This document shows, in pieces, positions 1 through 8,579 of a stretch of 64,000 nt of DNA. Position numbers and translations under genes: made by a program. Origin of the DNA: Rothia koreensis (GTDB lineage Bacteria; Actinomycetota; Actinomycetes; Actinomycetales; Micrococcaceae); assembly GCF_004136575.1 (NCBI RefSeq), contig NZ_NOIQ01000001.1:496001-560000 (forward strand). The letters are read 5' to 3'. Under the pieces are notes generated by a model. That model saw only the letters and a list, made by a program, of their open reading frames with translations, did no database searches and was not told the origin of the DNA. Positions within the stretch are counted from its first letter, which is position 1. Each line of letters starts with the position of its first letter.

Positions 1-928
1 GTCCCCACCTGTCGGACAGCCCTCCGAACACCATCTGCGACACCGCCGACCCGCCGGCAAAAATACCCAGTGCGATCCCCGCAATGCTCGAACCGGACCC
101 GAAGCCTTGCTCCGGTGCGCCGACGGAAACCGCCAGCGCCGCAGCCAAGAGCGGAATCAACGCGACTCGGGCCCCGAGGTTCGCCCAACCGTGGACGAAA
201 CTCGTGAGCAGGAGCGAACGGTAGCTCCCGACGCCGAGGGCCTGCGAGAACTTCATCGGCAGAAGCACGGAGCCCGTGCTCGTGACCGGCGGGGCGGGAC
301 GAAGCTTCCAGGCGGCGACAACAATCGCCAGGAGAAGGGCAACCGCGTAGACCACGAACGGCGCTCGCAACCCCCACGCGGCCGTGAGACTCCCGATCAC
401 CGGTCCCATGATGCTTCCCAGCATGAAGGAGGTCGCGTAGTAGCCAGAGACCTTGGCCCGGATCGTCGGCGGCGCCAGCCTGGCAATGAGACCCATGGCG
501 GACACGGAGAACATGACCGAACCGACCCCACCCAGGCCGCGCAGGACGACCAGGAGACCGTAGTCCGGGGCGAAGGCCGTCGCCGCGGAGGACGCCGCGA
601 CAACGCCCAAGCCCGTCAGGTAGGTTCGGCGCTCGCCGATGCGCGACATGATGGGGCCGGCCACCGGAGCCCATGCGACTCGCATGAAGGCGAAGGCTGA
701 CATGACGGCCCCGGCCGCGGCCGCACCGACGCCGAAGGACGTCGCGAACTGCGGCAGGACGGGGGCGACGACGCCGTAACCGGCGGCGATCACGAATGCG
801 GCCACCACCAGGACCCTGAGGTCAGCGGGTACGCGCTGACGCCCCGGGGCATCCTTGCTCGGCCGCGGGTTCCCCTCCGATGCGCGGTGGCCGTCGGGGG
901 CATTGTTCTCAGGGGGTGGGGCACTCAC
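1..928 (-). CDS. MFS transporter, 3' end cut by the window edge
   Basis: This is a proton-driven solute or drug exporter of the major facilitator superfamily in the cytoplasmic membrane. Reading back from a GTG at 928 gives 309 codons still open at base 1, so the C-terminal part is missing. A Pro/Asn-rich cytoplasmic tail of about 35 residues precedes the first membrane segment (LRVLVVAAFVIAAGYGVV). The loop after TM2 has the MFS motif-A-like GPIMSRIGERR, and a second copy, FGGLSDRWG, is reached just at the window edge, as expected for the 6+6 fold. It is divergent from ftsY with a 94-base gap. The substrate cannot be inferred. Confidence 0.85.
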   Translation of the reverse strand, partial: MSAPPPENNAPDGHRASEGNPRPSKDAPGRQRVPADLRVLVVAAFVIAAGYGVVAPVLPQFATSFGVGAAAAGAVMSAFAFMRVAWAPVAGPIMSRIGERRTYLTGLGVVAASSAATAFAPDYGLLVVLRGLGGVGSVMFSVSAMGLIARLAPPTIRAKVSGYYATSFMLGSIMGPVIGSLTAAWGLRAPFVVYAVALLLAIVVAAWKLRPAPPVTSTGSVLLPMKFSQALGVGSYRSLLLTSFVHGWANLGARVALIPLLAAALAVSVGAPEQGFGSGSSIAGIALGIFAGGSAVSQMVFGGLSDRWG

Positions 929-1022
929 CAGAGGCACCTTACTCGCGGCGCACATTTCGGGCGACAGATGAACCGTCCACAGGGCGCTGCTGGGAGCCGA
1001 ACAGGTATGGCAAGCTGGAAAT

Positions 1023-2126
1023 GTGAATGACACACTCATCCTGATTCTGTACATCCTGGCCGGCGTCGTGGTTCTCGGCGGCCTGGCCTTCGTGTTCCTC
1101 AAGGGTCCCAAGGCTCCCAAGGGCGGTTATCCCGAGACGCGGGACGAGGACGACACGGCTCCTCCCGTCGGAGAGAAGGCTGAACCGGGGTACGAAACTC
1201 CCGCTCCCGTGGCGGGACGGCTGCAGAGACTCCGCGCCCGTCTCGCCAGGTCCAATTCGATGCTCGGCAAGGGCCTCCTGGCGTTGCTCTCGAGCGAGAA
1301 GATCGATCAGGACGTCTGGGACGAGATCGAGGAGACCCTGCTGATGGCGGACCTCGGGTCCGAGCCGTCGCAGCGTTTGGTCGAGGCGCTCCAGACCCGT
1401 GTGCGCGTCGAGGGCACCGATGACCCGGTGCGCGTCAAAACGATGTTGCGTGAGGAACTGCTCAAAATCGTCGATCCGACCATGGACCGTGAGCTCGGCC
1501 TGGACGGGGAAGGCGAGAATCCCGGCGTCGTACTGGTCGTCGGGGTCAACGGCGTGGGAAAGACCACCACGGTCGGCAAGCTCGCGCGAGTAATGGTCGC
1601 AGAGGACAAAACGTTGCTGTTGGGCGCGGCCGATACCTTCCGCGCGGCCGCGGCGGATCAGCTCGAAACCTGGGGCGGACGGGTCGGCGTGGACACCATT
1701 CGTTCCGAACAGGAAGGCGCCGATCCGGCGTCGGTGGCCTATGAGTCTGCGGCCGAAGCGAAGAAGCGCGGGGTCGACACCCTGATGGTGGACACCGCGG
1801 GCCGCCTGCAGAACAAGGCGGGGCTGATGGACCAGCTCGGCAAGGTCAAGCGCGTCGTCGAGAAAGTGTCGCCGGTCACCGAGGTCCTCCTGGTCATCGA
1901 CGCGACGACGGGCCAGAACGGCATGGTCCAGGCCAAGGTTTTCGCCGAGGTCGTGGACATCACCGGGATCGTGCTGACCAAGCTGGACGGCACGGCCAAG
2001 GGCGGCATCGTGGTCGCGATCCAGAACGAGCTCGGGGTGCCGGTCAAGCTCGTCGGACTGGGAGAGGGGCCGGACGATCTGGCACCCTTCGATCCCGAAG
2101 GCTTCGTGGACGCCCTCATCGACTGA
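1023..2126 (+). CDS. ftsY: Signal recognition particle receptor FtsY
   Basis: FtsY is the SRP receptor GTPase that docks ribosome-Ffh complexes at the membrane for cotranslational insertion. The protein has 367 residues. An N-terminal hydrophobic segment (ILILYILAGVVVLGGLAFVFL) acts as membrane anchor, followed by a short acidic linker, the helical N domain and the NG GTPase domain. The P-loop is GVNGVGKTTTVGKLA, with DTAGR and TKLDGTAKGG further on; the C-terminus GLGEGPDDLAPFDPEGFVDA is typical. The start is a GTG preceded by AGCTGGA. It lies upstream of an ammonium channel gene and ffh, a neighbourhood known in actinobacteria. Confidence 0.97.
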   Translation: MNDTLILILYILAGVVVLGGLAFVFLKGPKAPKGGYPETRDEDDTAPPVGEKAEPGYETPAPVAGRLQRLRARLARSNSMLGKGLLALLSSEKIDQDVWDEIEETLLMADLGSEPSQRLVEALQTRVRVEGTDDPVRVKTMLREELLKIVDPTMDRELGLDGEGENPGVVLVVGVNGVGKTTTVGKLARVMVAEDKTLLLGAADTFRAAAADQLETWGGRVGVDTIRSEQEGADPASVAYESAAEAKKRGVDTLMVDTAGRLQNKAGLMDQLGKVKRVVEKVSPVTEVLLVIDATTGQNGMVQAKVFAEVVDITGIVLTKLDGTAKGGIVVAIQNELGVPVKLVGLGEGPDDLAPFDPEGFVDALID

Positions 2127-2164
2127 ACGGACGTGTCTCCTGCGCGCCACGTTCGGCGCGCACC

Positions 2165-2205
2165 CGGCCCGGCCGATCCGCATCCGTGCGGAATCGGCCG
2201 GGCCG
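2165..2205 (+). terminator. Hairpin terminator after ftsY
   Basis: The arms CGGCCCGGCCGAT-CCGCA and TGCGGAATCGGCCGGGCCG pair over 18 bases with one bulged base and a TCCG loop. There is no long T run, as is common in GC-rich actinobacteria. Confidence 0.7.
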
Positions 2206-2232
2206 TTCTCGTGTCCCGGGGCGGCCCGCGCT

Positions 2233-2267
2233 GTTACCTCCGGGAAACATGGGCGACAAGACGTAAC
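2233..2267 (+). promoter_or_regulatory. GlnR-like nitrogen control site upstream of amt
   Basis: GTTAC (2233-2237), six bases, then GAAAC (2244-2248) match the actinobacterial GlnR box gTnAC-N6-GaAAC. An inverted GTAAC lies at 2263-2267. The site is 108-143 bases upstream of the ammonium channel start, where a nitrogen regulator would be expected. GlnR itself is not encoded in this window, so the assignment is inference from motif and context. Confidence 0.5.
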
Positions 2268-2375
2268 ACGGTGGCAATCCGATCGGAGGCCGGGCGAAAC
2301 ATCGCCGACGCAGACTGAACCCGTATTCCTCCGGGCACGACCCCGGAGAAAGCGCACCGTGAAAGGGAATCGGTC

Positions 2376-3695
2376 ATGAACCAATTGTCCGCAACCGACG
2401 TATGGACCGTCGTCGCCGCCGCGCTCGTTCTGCTGATGACGCCGGGACTCGCCTTCTTCTACGGCGGCATGACCAGGGTGACCGCGGCCCTGAACATGAT
2501 GATGATGAGCTTTGTGTCCATTGGCCTGGTGGGCGTTGTCTGGGTTCTGTGGGGATCCTCGATGTCGGCAGAACCCGGCTGGGTTCCCGGAATCGTCGGA
2601 AGCCCGTGGCGGGACTTCGGACTCGGTGAATCATCGGCCAGCGGTGACCTCTTGGCCGCCGGGTTCTCCGGGACCTTTGCGATCATTACCGTCGCCCTGG
2701 TCTCGGGCGCGATCGCGGACCGGACCAAATTCGGTTCCTGGTGCGTCTTCGTTCCCGTGTGGATCACCTTCGTCTATGCGCCCCTGGCCTTCATGGTGTG
2801 GACGGATGGCGGCCTCTTTGCCGCGGATGGCTGGATCGGCAAGGCCCTCGGCGAAACCATCGACTTCGCCGGAGGACTCGTGGTCCACGTCAACGCGGGC
2901 GTCGCCGGGCTCGTGCTGTGCCTGGTGCTCGGGGTGCGTCGCGGGTTCGGCAAGGATGCGGACCACAGGCCGCACAACTTGCCTTTCGTGATGCTTGGGG
3001 CCGCACTGCTGTGGTTCGGCTGGTTCGGTTTCAACGCCGGAGCGGCCGCCGATGCCGCGGAAGCGGGCCTGATCTGGATCAACACTCTGGTCTGCCCCGC
3101 CGCGGGCATGCTCGGCTGGCTTCTGGTGGAGCGGTTGAGGGACGGACACCCGACCTCGTTGGGATCTGCATCGGGCATCGTCGCGGGCCTGGTGGCCATT
3201 ACGCCGGCCTGCGCGAACGTGGACCCCGGGTGGTCGATCGTGCTCGGTCTGGTCTCGGGTGCGGCATGCTGCCTTGCCGTCGGGCTCAAATACCGGTTCG
3301 GGTACGACGATTCCCTCGACGTCGTGGGCCTGCACCTCGTAGCCGGCGTGATCGGTACGGTGGCGCTGGGATTCATCGCGACGGACGACAACGGTCGTGC
3401 CGGCCTGTTCTACGGGGGCGGGGTGGGGTTGCTCGTCGCCCAAGTCGTTGCCACGATCCTGACGGCTGTCTTCACCGCGGTCGTGACCTTCGTCATCGCC
3501 ATTGCCGTGAAGAAGACGATCGGATTCCGGGTCACGCCGGAGGTCGAGGAGCGAGGAATAGACGCGGTGTCCCACGCGGAGAGCGCCTACGCGTTCCTGT
3601 CCGGCGCGTCCGCCTATCCGGGGGACCGGGACCGGGCCGCCGTCGCGGAGCATCGCGTCTCCGACGGAGAGCAGGGAAAACACACGGCGTCGTAG
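2376..3695 (+). CDS. amt: Ammonium transporter AmtB family
   Basis: This Amt/Mep/Rh channel moves ammonium across the cytoplasmic membrane. It has 439 residues and about 11 membrane segments. The N-terminus (TPGLAFFYGGMTRV) is the classic Amt start, GGLVVHVNAGVAGLVL carries the first pore histidine and DVVGLHLVAGVIGTVALG the second. The ATG follows GAAAGGGA. A GlnR-like box lies upstream. In many actinobacteria glnK and glnD follow amt; here ffh follows directly, so PII control would have to come from genes elsewhere. Confidence 0.96.
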   Translation: MNQLSATDVWTVVAAALVLLMTPGLAFFYGGMTRVTAALNMMMMSFVSIGLVGVVWVLWGSSMSAEPGWVPGIVGSPWRDFGLGESSASGDLLAAGFSGTFAIITVALVSGAIADRTKFGSWCVFVPVWITFVYAPLAFMVWTDGGLFAADGWIGKALGETIDFAGGLVVHVNAGVAGLVLCLVLGVRRGFGKDADHRPHNLPFVMLGAALLWFGWFGFNAGAAADAAEAGLIWINTLVCPAAGMLGWLLVERLRDGHPTSLGSASGIVAGLVAITPACANVDPGWSIVLGLVSGAACCLAVGLKYRFGYDDSLDVVGLHLVAGVIGTVALGFIATDDNGRAGLFYGGGVGLLVAQVVATILTAVFTAVVTFVIAIAVKKTIGFRVTPEVEERGIDAVSHAESAYAFLSGASAYPGDRDRAAVAEHRVSDGEQGKHTAS

Positions 3696-3871
3696 GTCGC
3701 CGGCGGTGCGGTCGAGGACGAGTTCGCGCTGTGGAAAAGCTGCCGTCAGTGGGGAGTCGGCGGTGCTAGTCTTGGAGTCCGAGCGACCAACCGTGGCCGG
3801 CGGTGCTCCAGGCGCGTCCGGCCCGGAAAGCACAGTACCGATACGACTGCATCGAAAGTAGACCACGTCAC

Positions 3872-5455
3872 GTGTTCAATTCTCTGTCCGACCGCCTAGC
3901 ATCGACCTTCAAGAACCTGCGCGGCAAGGGCCGCCTGTCCGAGGCCGACGTCGACGCCACCGTCCGCGAGATCCGACGCGCCCTTCTGGATGCCGACGTC
4001 GCGGTTCCCGTGGTTCGCGAATTCACGGCATCGATCAAGGAACGCGCAACCGGCAGCGAGGTCTCCGAGGCCCTCAACCCGGCCCAGCAGGTCGTCAAGA
4101 TCGTCAACGAGGAGCTGCAGGGCATCCTCGGTGGCGAGACCCGACGCATCAACATGGCCAAAACCGGGCCGACCATCATCATGCTTGCCGGTCTGCAGGG
4201 TTCGGGCAAGACGACCTTCGCGGGCAAGCTGGGCAAGTGGCTGGCCGCACAGGGACACAAGCCGATCCTCGTCGCTTCGGACCTGCAGCGCCCGAATGCC
4301 GTGACCCAGTTGCAGGTGGTGGGGGAGCGAGCCGGCGTCCCGGTCTTCGCCCCGCACCCCGGCACGACCAGCGAGTTCGACGATCCGACCGGGGACCCCG
4401 TCCAGGTTGCCCGAGACGGTGTTGCTACCGCACGTGCCAAGCTGCACGACGTCGTCATCGTCGACACCGCGGGTCGACTGGGCGTGGACCAGGAGCTCAT
4501 GAAGCAGGCGCGCGACATCCGCGATGCCATCGTGCCGAACGAGGTCCTGTTCGTCATCGACGCCATGATCGGTCAGGACGCGGTCAACACGGCCCTTGCG
4601 TTCAACGAGGGTGTGGACTTCACCGGCGTCGTCCTCTCCAAGCTGGACGGTGACGCGCGAGGAGGTGCCGCGCTCTCCGTGGCCTCCGTGACGGGCAAGC
4701 CCATGATGTTCGCCTCGACGGGCGAGAACGTCGCCGACATCGAGCAGTTCCATCCGGACCGCATGGCCAGCCGCATCCTGGACATGGGCGATGTGCTGAC
4801 CCTGATCGAACAGGCGGAGGCCAGCTGGGACAAAGCCGAAGCCGATCGGATGGCCAAGAAGTTCCAGGATCGTGAGGACTTCACCTTCGAGGACTTCCTG
4901 TCCCAGATGCAGCAGATCCGCAAAATGGGGTCGATGAAGAAGATGCTGATGATGATGCCCGGTGCGGCTCAGATGCGTCAGCAGCTCGAGAACTTCGACG
5001 ACCGCGAGATCGACAGGGTCGAGGCGATCGTCCGCTCGATGACCCCTCACGAGCGGGTCGCTCCCAAGATCATCAACGGGTCCCGCCGTGCGCGCATTGC
5101 CAAGGGCTCGGGCGTCACGGTGTCCGAGGTCAACCAGCTCATGGAGCGGTTCGGTCAGGCGCAGAAGATGATGAAGAAGATGGCCTCCGGTCAGGGCGGT
5201 GGCATGCCCGGAATGCCCGGCGGTATGCCCGGGATGGGAAGCGCCGGCGGGGGAAAGAAGAACCGCAAGGGTGCCAAGGGCAAGAACGCCAAGAAGGTCC
5301 GGTCGGGCAACCCTGCCAAGCGCGAGGCGGAGCTCAAGGGTCAGGCGCAGAAGCCCAAACAGACGGACGGTTCGAGCTTCGGCAAGCAGCAGGACTTCGA
5401 CATGGACTCGATGAACCTGCCGAAGGGCTTTGAGAAATTCCTCGGGGACAAGTAG
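3872..5455 (+). CDS. ffh: Signal recognition particle protein Ffh (SRP54)
   Basis: Ffh binds signal sequences on nascent chains and, with SRP RNA and FtsY, targets membrane proteins. Translation from GTG 3872 gives 527 residues, the usual length. Order: N domain (FNSLSDRLASTFKNLRGKG), GTPase domain with GLQGSGKTTFAGKLGKWL, DTAGRLGVDQ and SKLDGDARGGAALS, then a Met-rich M domain (QMQQIRKMGSMKKMLMMMPG, and MERFGQAQKMMKKM). The tail is rich in Gly/Met repeats and Lys. The open frame runs 23 codons upstream of 3872, but that part does not resemble Ffh. Confidence 0.97.
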   Translation: MFNSLSDRLASTFKNLRGKGRLSEADVDATVREIRRALLDADVAVPVVREFTASIKERATGSEVSEALNPAQQVVKIVNEELQGILGGETRRINMAKTGPTIIMLAGLQGSGKTTFAGKLGKWLAAQGHKPILVASDLQRPNAVTQLQVVGERAGVPVFAPHPGTTSEFDDPTGDPVQVARDGVATARAKLHDVVIVDTAGRLGVDQELMKQARDIRDAIVPNEVLFVIDAMIGQDAVNTALAFNEGVDFTGVVLSKLDGDARGGAALSVASVTGKPMMFASTGENVADIEQFHPDRMASRILDMGDVLTLIEQAEASWDKAEADRMAKKFQDREDFTFEDFLSQMQQIRKMGSMKKMLMMMPGAAQMRQQLENFDDREIDRVEAIVRSMTPHERVAPKIINGSRRARIAKGSGVTVSEVNQLMERFGQAQKMMKKMASGQGGGMPGMPGGMPGMGSAGGGKKNRKGAKGKNAKKVRSGNPAKREAELKGQAQKPKQTDGSSFGKQQDFDMDSMNLPKGFEKFLGDK

Positions 5456-5465
5456 ACCTGGGTCC

Positions 5466-5957
5466 ATGGCTAATACTTACTTGTCCGAAGAGGATTTCAG
5501 AGCTTTCGTCAATTCGTTGCCGCGACGCCGCATGGCCGCCGGAGCACTGATCACGGACGAGTCCGACCGGTTGCTGGTCGTCAAGCCGAACTACAAGGAC
5601 GGTTGGGCTCTGCCGGGCGGGACGGTCGAAGCCGGCGAAGCGCCGCAGGACGGGTGCTTCCGGGAGGTCCTCGAAGAGGTCGGCCTGGATCTTCCGCGCG
5701 GCCGCATGCTCTTGGTCTTCCATGGCCTGAACATGGGGGACTGGGGAGACTCCGCCTATTTCATCTACGATGGCGGCACGATCCCGGCAGACACGAGGAT
5801 CACGTTGCAGGAAGAGGAACTGACCGATTACGAATTCGTCGAGCTGAATCAGCTGGACGACTACCTCGGTTCCGGATTCTCCGACAGGCTCAGGCAAGCC
5901 CACGGGGTCAGGGGAACGGACGCGGTCATCGAACTCAGCTCCGGCCAATGGAATTGA
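5466..5957 (+). CDS. Nudix hydrolase
   Basis: Nudix enzymes hydrolyse nucleoside diphosphates linked to another moiety, such as damaged nucleotides or ADP-sugars. The protein has 163 residues from ATG 5466, ten bases after ffh ends. The Nudix box is visible as GGTVEAGEAPQDGCFREVLEEVG, whose catalytic core is the REVLEEVG helix; part of it is at about residues 48-68. A TTG at 5430 would overlap ffh and adds unlikely sequence. The substrate is not predictable. The tight spacing suggests co-transcription with ffh. Confidence 0.9.
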   Translation: MANTYLSEEDFRAFVNSLPRRRMAAGALITDESDRLLVVKPNYKDGWALPGGTVEAGEAPQDGCFREVLEEVGLDLPRGRMLLVFHGLNMGDWGDSAYFIYDGGTIPADTRITLQEEELTDYEFVELNQLDDYLGSGFSDRLRQAHGVRGTDAVIELSSGQWN

Positions 5958-6033
5958 TGTCCCCCGAAGACCCGGGAACCGGTCTCTGACGAGTACCGTG
6001 AAAGGAACCGACGCACGAAAGGACAGGCAGACA

Positions 6034-7134
6034 GTGACCGACGACCGTCGCACCCCCAGGACACCCGACCAGGGCGGTATCACCTGGCAGTGGGTCCCCG
6101 TGCGTTTGGACCTCCACCGACGGCTCACCGAGACCCCGGAGGGCGGAGTGGTCGTCACGAGCGCAGGAGCCGAAGCCGAACGGGAACGGATCCTCAAGCT
6201 CATCAGGGAGCAGTCGGTCCCGGCCCTGTACACGACGGGTGACCACAACCTGCGACTGATGGTCCCGGTGCACATTCAGGGAGAGGTCACCCACGTGGCC
6301 CGCGCGGACGCTTCGGGCGAACTGAGCCTGGGCGGAGAACTCGGCGAATTCATGGAAACCATCCTTGCGTTCCCCGGCCTCGAGTACGCCTCGTGGCAGA
6401 CGGGCGACGGACTGAGCCACGCACCCAGCGCGGTCGCGATGTTCGAAGGGTCGGCGCGCTCGGTGCGCCACGCCCTCGGATCCGTGCGGCCGCAGGGGTG
6501 GTTCGAAATGGCCCCTTCGGGCGACCGGTGGATCGTGGTGACCTGCGAGTTCTACGAAGACCTGCTGGCTTTGGTGGACGAGCTGCCTCGACGCGCCGTC
6601 GTCCTGGACACGGACGGCGAACATCGTGCCGCGACCTTCTGTCCTTCGGTGGGTGAACCGGTGTCCCTCGCGTGGGGTCCGGTTCGCGGTGCCGTGGCGA
6701 CGTATCCTTCGGACTCGCCCGCGGGTGCCCTCCAGTCCGAAATCGCGGGTCAGGAAGAGGCCGAAGTGCGCGAGGCGGCCCGCACCAGGGCGGTCGAGAA
6801 TCTGACGGAGGCCTTCGGACTCGACGACGTGGGTGCCCGACGTCTCGAAAAGTATGCGGCCGACGACAACGGCCGGTACGCACCCGAATCCGTGTTGCAA
6901 TTGCTCGGTCTGTCGGACTTGCCCGCGAAGGTCATCGACGGGCGCAAGTCCCTGTCGGATCAGCCTGGTTACGAGAAGTTCGACCCCTCGGCCGAATCCG
7001 AGGACGCACCGGATCCGGTGTCCGACCTCCACGCCTCCGTCCGTCTCTCGGAGACGGTCCGGCGCGGGGGATGGGCCCTGGCCACCGCGGCCGGAGTCGG
7101 GCTCGGGGCGTGGATCCTGCGCCGGAAGAGATAG
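6034..7134 (+). CDS. Unknown protein with C-terminal membrane anchor
   Basis: I do not recognise this family. The 366-residue protein starts at GTG 6034 behind AAAGGAC; an in-frame GTG at 5998 lacks a ribosome site. The body is acidic and mixed alpha/beta with no catalytic motif that I can see. A helical stretch rich in Ala, Glu and Arg (EIAGQEEAEVREAARTRAVE) precedes a linker. The C-terminus has one membrane segment (GWALATAAGVGLGAWIL) ending in RRKR, so the bulk probably lies outside or is tail-anchored. The histidine kinase gene begins 9 bases downstream, so the two are probably co-transcribed. Confidence 0.75.
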   Translation: MTDDRRTPRTPDQGGITWQWVPVRLDLHRRLTETPEGGVVVTSAGAEAERERILKLIREQSVPALYTTGDHNLRLMVPVHIQGEVTHVARADASGELSLGGELGEFMETILAFPGLEYASWQTGDGLSHAPSAVAMFEGSARSVRHALGSVRPQGWFEMAPSGDRWIVVTCEFYEDLLALVDELPRRAVVLDTDGEHRAATFCPSVGEPVSLAWGPVRGAVATYPSDSPAGALQSEIAGQEEAEVREAARTRAVENLTEAFGLDDVGARRLEKYAADDNGRYAPESVLQLLGLSDLPAKVIDGRKSLSDQPGYEKFDPSAESEDAPDPVSDLHASVRLSETVRRGGWALATAAGVGLGAWILRRKR

Positions 7135-7142
7135 GGGATTCC

Positions 7143-8579
7143 GTGTCCGCCTCAGCGTCGGGAGTCTCGCGTCTCCGTCGGTGGCTGGACGACGACGAGC
7201 ACCCGAATTGGAGGCGACCCGGTCCCAGCCGGCGCCAGATGCGCAACGACGTCGTGCTGGCCCTGGTGCTCGCGATCGCAGGATTCGCGAGTCTCGTGCT
7301 CATGTCGAGTTATGGTCTGGTTGCCGCCGGCGGCCCCGTGAGTCTGCCGGAATACGTCGTCGCGGCAGTCTCCCCGCTGACGCTGGTGGTTCGGCGCCGG
7401 TTTCCGCTGAGCACCCTGATCGCCTCCAGTGCGGTCTTCGTTCCCCTGTTCTACACCTCGTTCTCGGTCTCGTTGTCCGTGGTGTTCCAGGCCAGTTACT
7501 TCGCGGCCATTTACACCACGGTCGCCTGGGCGGCCCACCGGCGTGCCACCTGGATCACCCTCCTGGTCATCACGATCATCTTCACCTCGTGGCTGGGGAT
7601 CACGTGGGCCGCTTCCCCAGAAGTCCTGGAAGACCTCCAAAGCAACCTGGCCGAGTCCGCCGGTCCCATCAACCCCGTCGTCGCGTACGCGATCTATGCG
7701 ACGTTGCTCAACCTCGCGTACCTGTGTGGCGCGGCGGCCTTCGGTCGCGGCGCCTGGCGCGCGGCCTTGCGGCGGGACCGACTCGAGCACCAGGCCCGGA
7801 CCATCCGCGACCAGGCCCAACGCCTCGCGCGGAACGCCGTGGTCGAAGAGCGGTTGCGTCTGGCCCGGGACCTGCACGACTCGATCGGTCACCACTTCAC
7901 CGGGGTCGGGCTCCAAGCGGGCGGGGCACGCCGAATTCTGGCCGCGAGCGACGACGGTACGGAGGTCCGGCTCAGCCCTGCCCAGGCCGGCCTGGTCAGA
8001 GAATCCATGGCGGCCATCGAAACCAGCACTCGAGAGGGGATCGGTGAACTCCAAACGGTCCTCAGGCTGCTGCGGGACCCGGATGAGGTCGAGACCGTGG
8101 CCGGGGGACCGAATGGGACGACGAAGTCCATCCAGGATCTTCCCGACCTCGTGGCCGGCTTCGAGCGCATGGGACTCAGCGCACGGTTGTCGGTTTCGGA
8201 CCGGGACCGTGCCCACCTCGACAACCTCAGCGAATCCCTCTCCACGGTCTACCATCACGGCGTCTACCGGATGGTCGAAGAATCTCTGACCAACGTGCTC
8301 AAGCATTCGGACGCCAACGAAGCCCAGGTGCATCTGTCCGTGAACGAAGAGACCGAGGAACTCTTGGTCGATGTCGTCGAGCACGGCAAGCCGGTGTCGC
8401 ACGTGGACCAGGGCGTGGTCCCCAGCACCGGATCGGGGCTACGAGGGATGCAGGAACGCGCGTCGGTGCTCGGAGGGCGCGTCGAGAGCACATCGCTGTT
8501 CCCCTGGCCGGGGTGGAGAACCAAACTCGTGCTTCCCCTGCCCACCGACCAGCATTCACCTCGGAAGGACACCGTATGA
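7143..8579 (+). CDS. Two-component sensor histidine kinase (HisKA_3 / NarL-partner class)
   Basis: This membrane sensor kinase has 478 residues from GTG 7143. After a basic N-terminus come five or six membrane segments (about residues 35-215) and no large periplasmic domain, so it probably senses within or near the membrane. The dimerisation/phosphoacceptor helix is ERLRLARDLHDSIGHHFTGV with its catalytic His. The N box is MVEESLTNVLKHSDANEA and the G box GSGLRGMQERASVLGG. It overlaps the response regulator gene by ATGA. The signal is unknown. Confidence 0.92.
   Translation: MSASASGVSRLRRWLDDDEHPNWRRPGPSRRQMRNDVVLALVLAIAGFASLVLMSSYGLVAAGGPVSLPEYVVAAVSPLTLVVRRRFPLSTLIASSAVFVPLFYTSFSVSLSVVFQASYFAAIYTTVAWAAHRRATWITLLVITIIFTSWLGITWAASPEVLEDLQSNLAESAGPINPVVAYAIYATLLNLAYLCGAAAFGRGAWRAALRRDRLEHQARTIRDQAQRLARNAVVEERLRLARDLHDSIGHHFTGVGLQAGGARRILAASDDGTEVRLSPAQAGLVRESMAAIETSTREGIGELQTVLRLLRDPDEVETVAGGPNGTTKSIQDLPDLVAGFERMGLSARLSVSDRDRAHLDNLSESLSTVYHHGVYRMVEESLTNVLKHSDANEAQVHLSVNEETEELLVDVVEHGKPVSHVDQGVVPSTGSGLRGMQERASVLGGRVESTSLFPWPGWRTKLVLPLPTDQHSPRKDTV

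Noticed and set aside
939-2384. Long - strand open frame opposite ftsY (and similar long frames opposite amt, ffh, gnd, aceE, orn)
   Set aside because: These are mirror frames produced by GC-rich codon use opposite clear genes.
3790-3871. SRP RNA-like string before ffh (CCAGG...CCCGGAAAGCA)
   Set aside because: It lacks the conserved GGAAG...AGCAG tip and flanking pairing of SRP RNA; the resemblance is limited to a few GC-rich bases.
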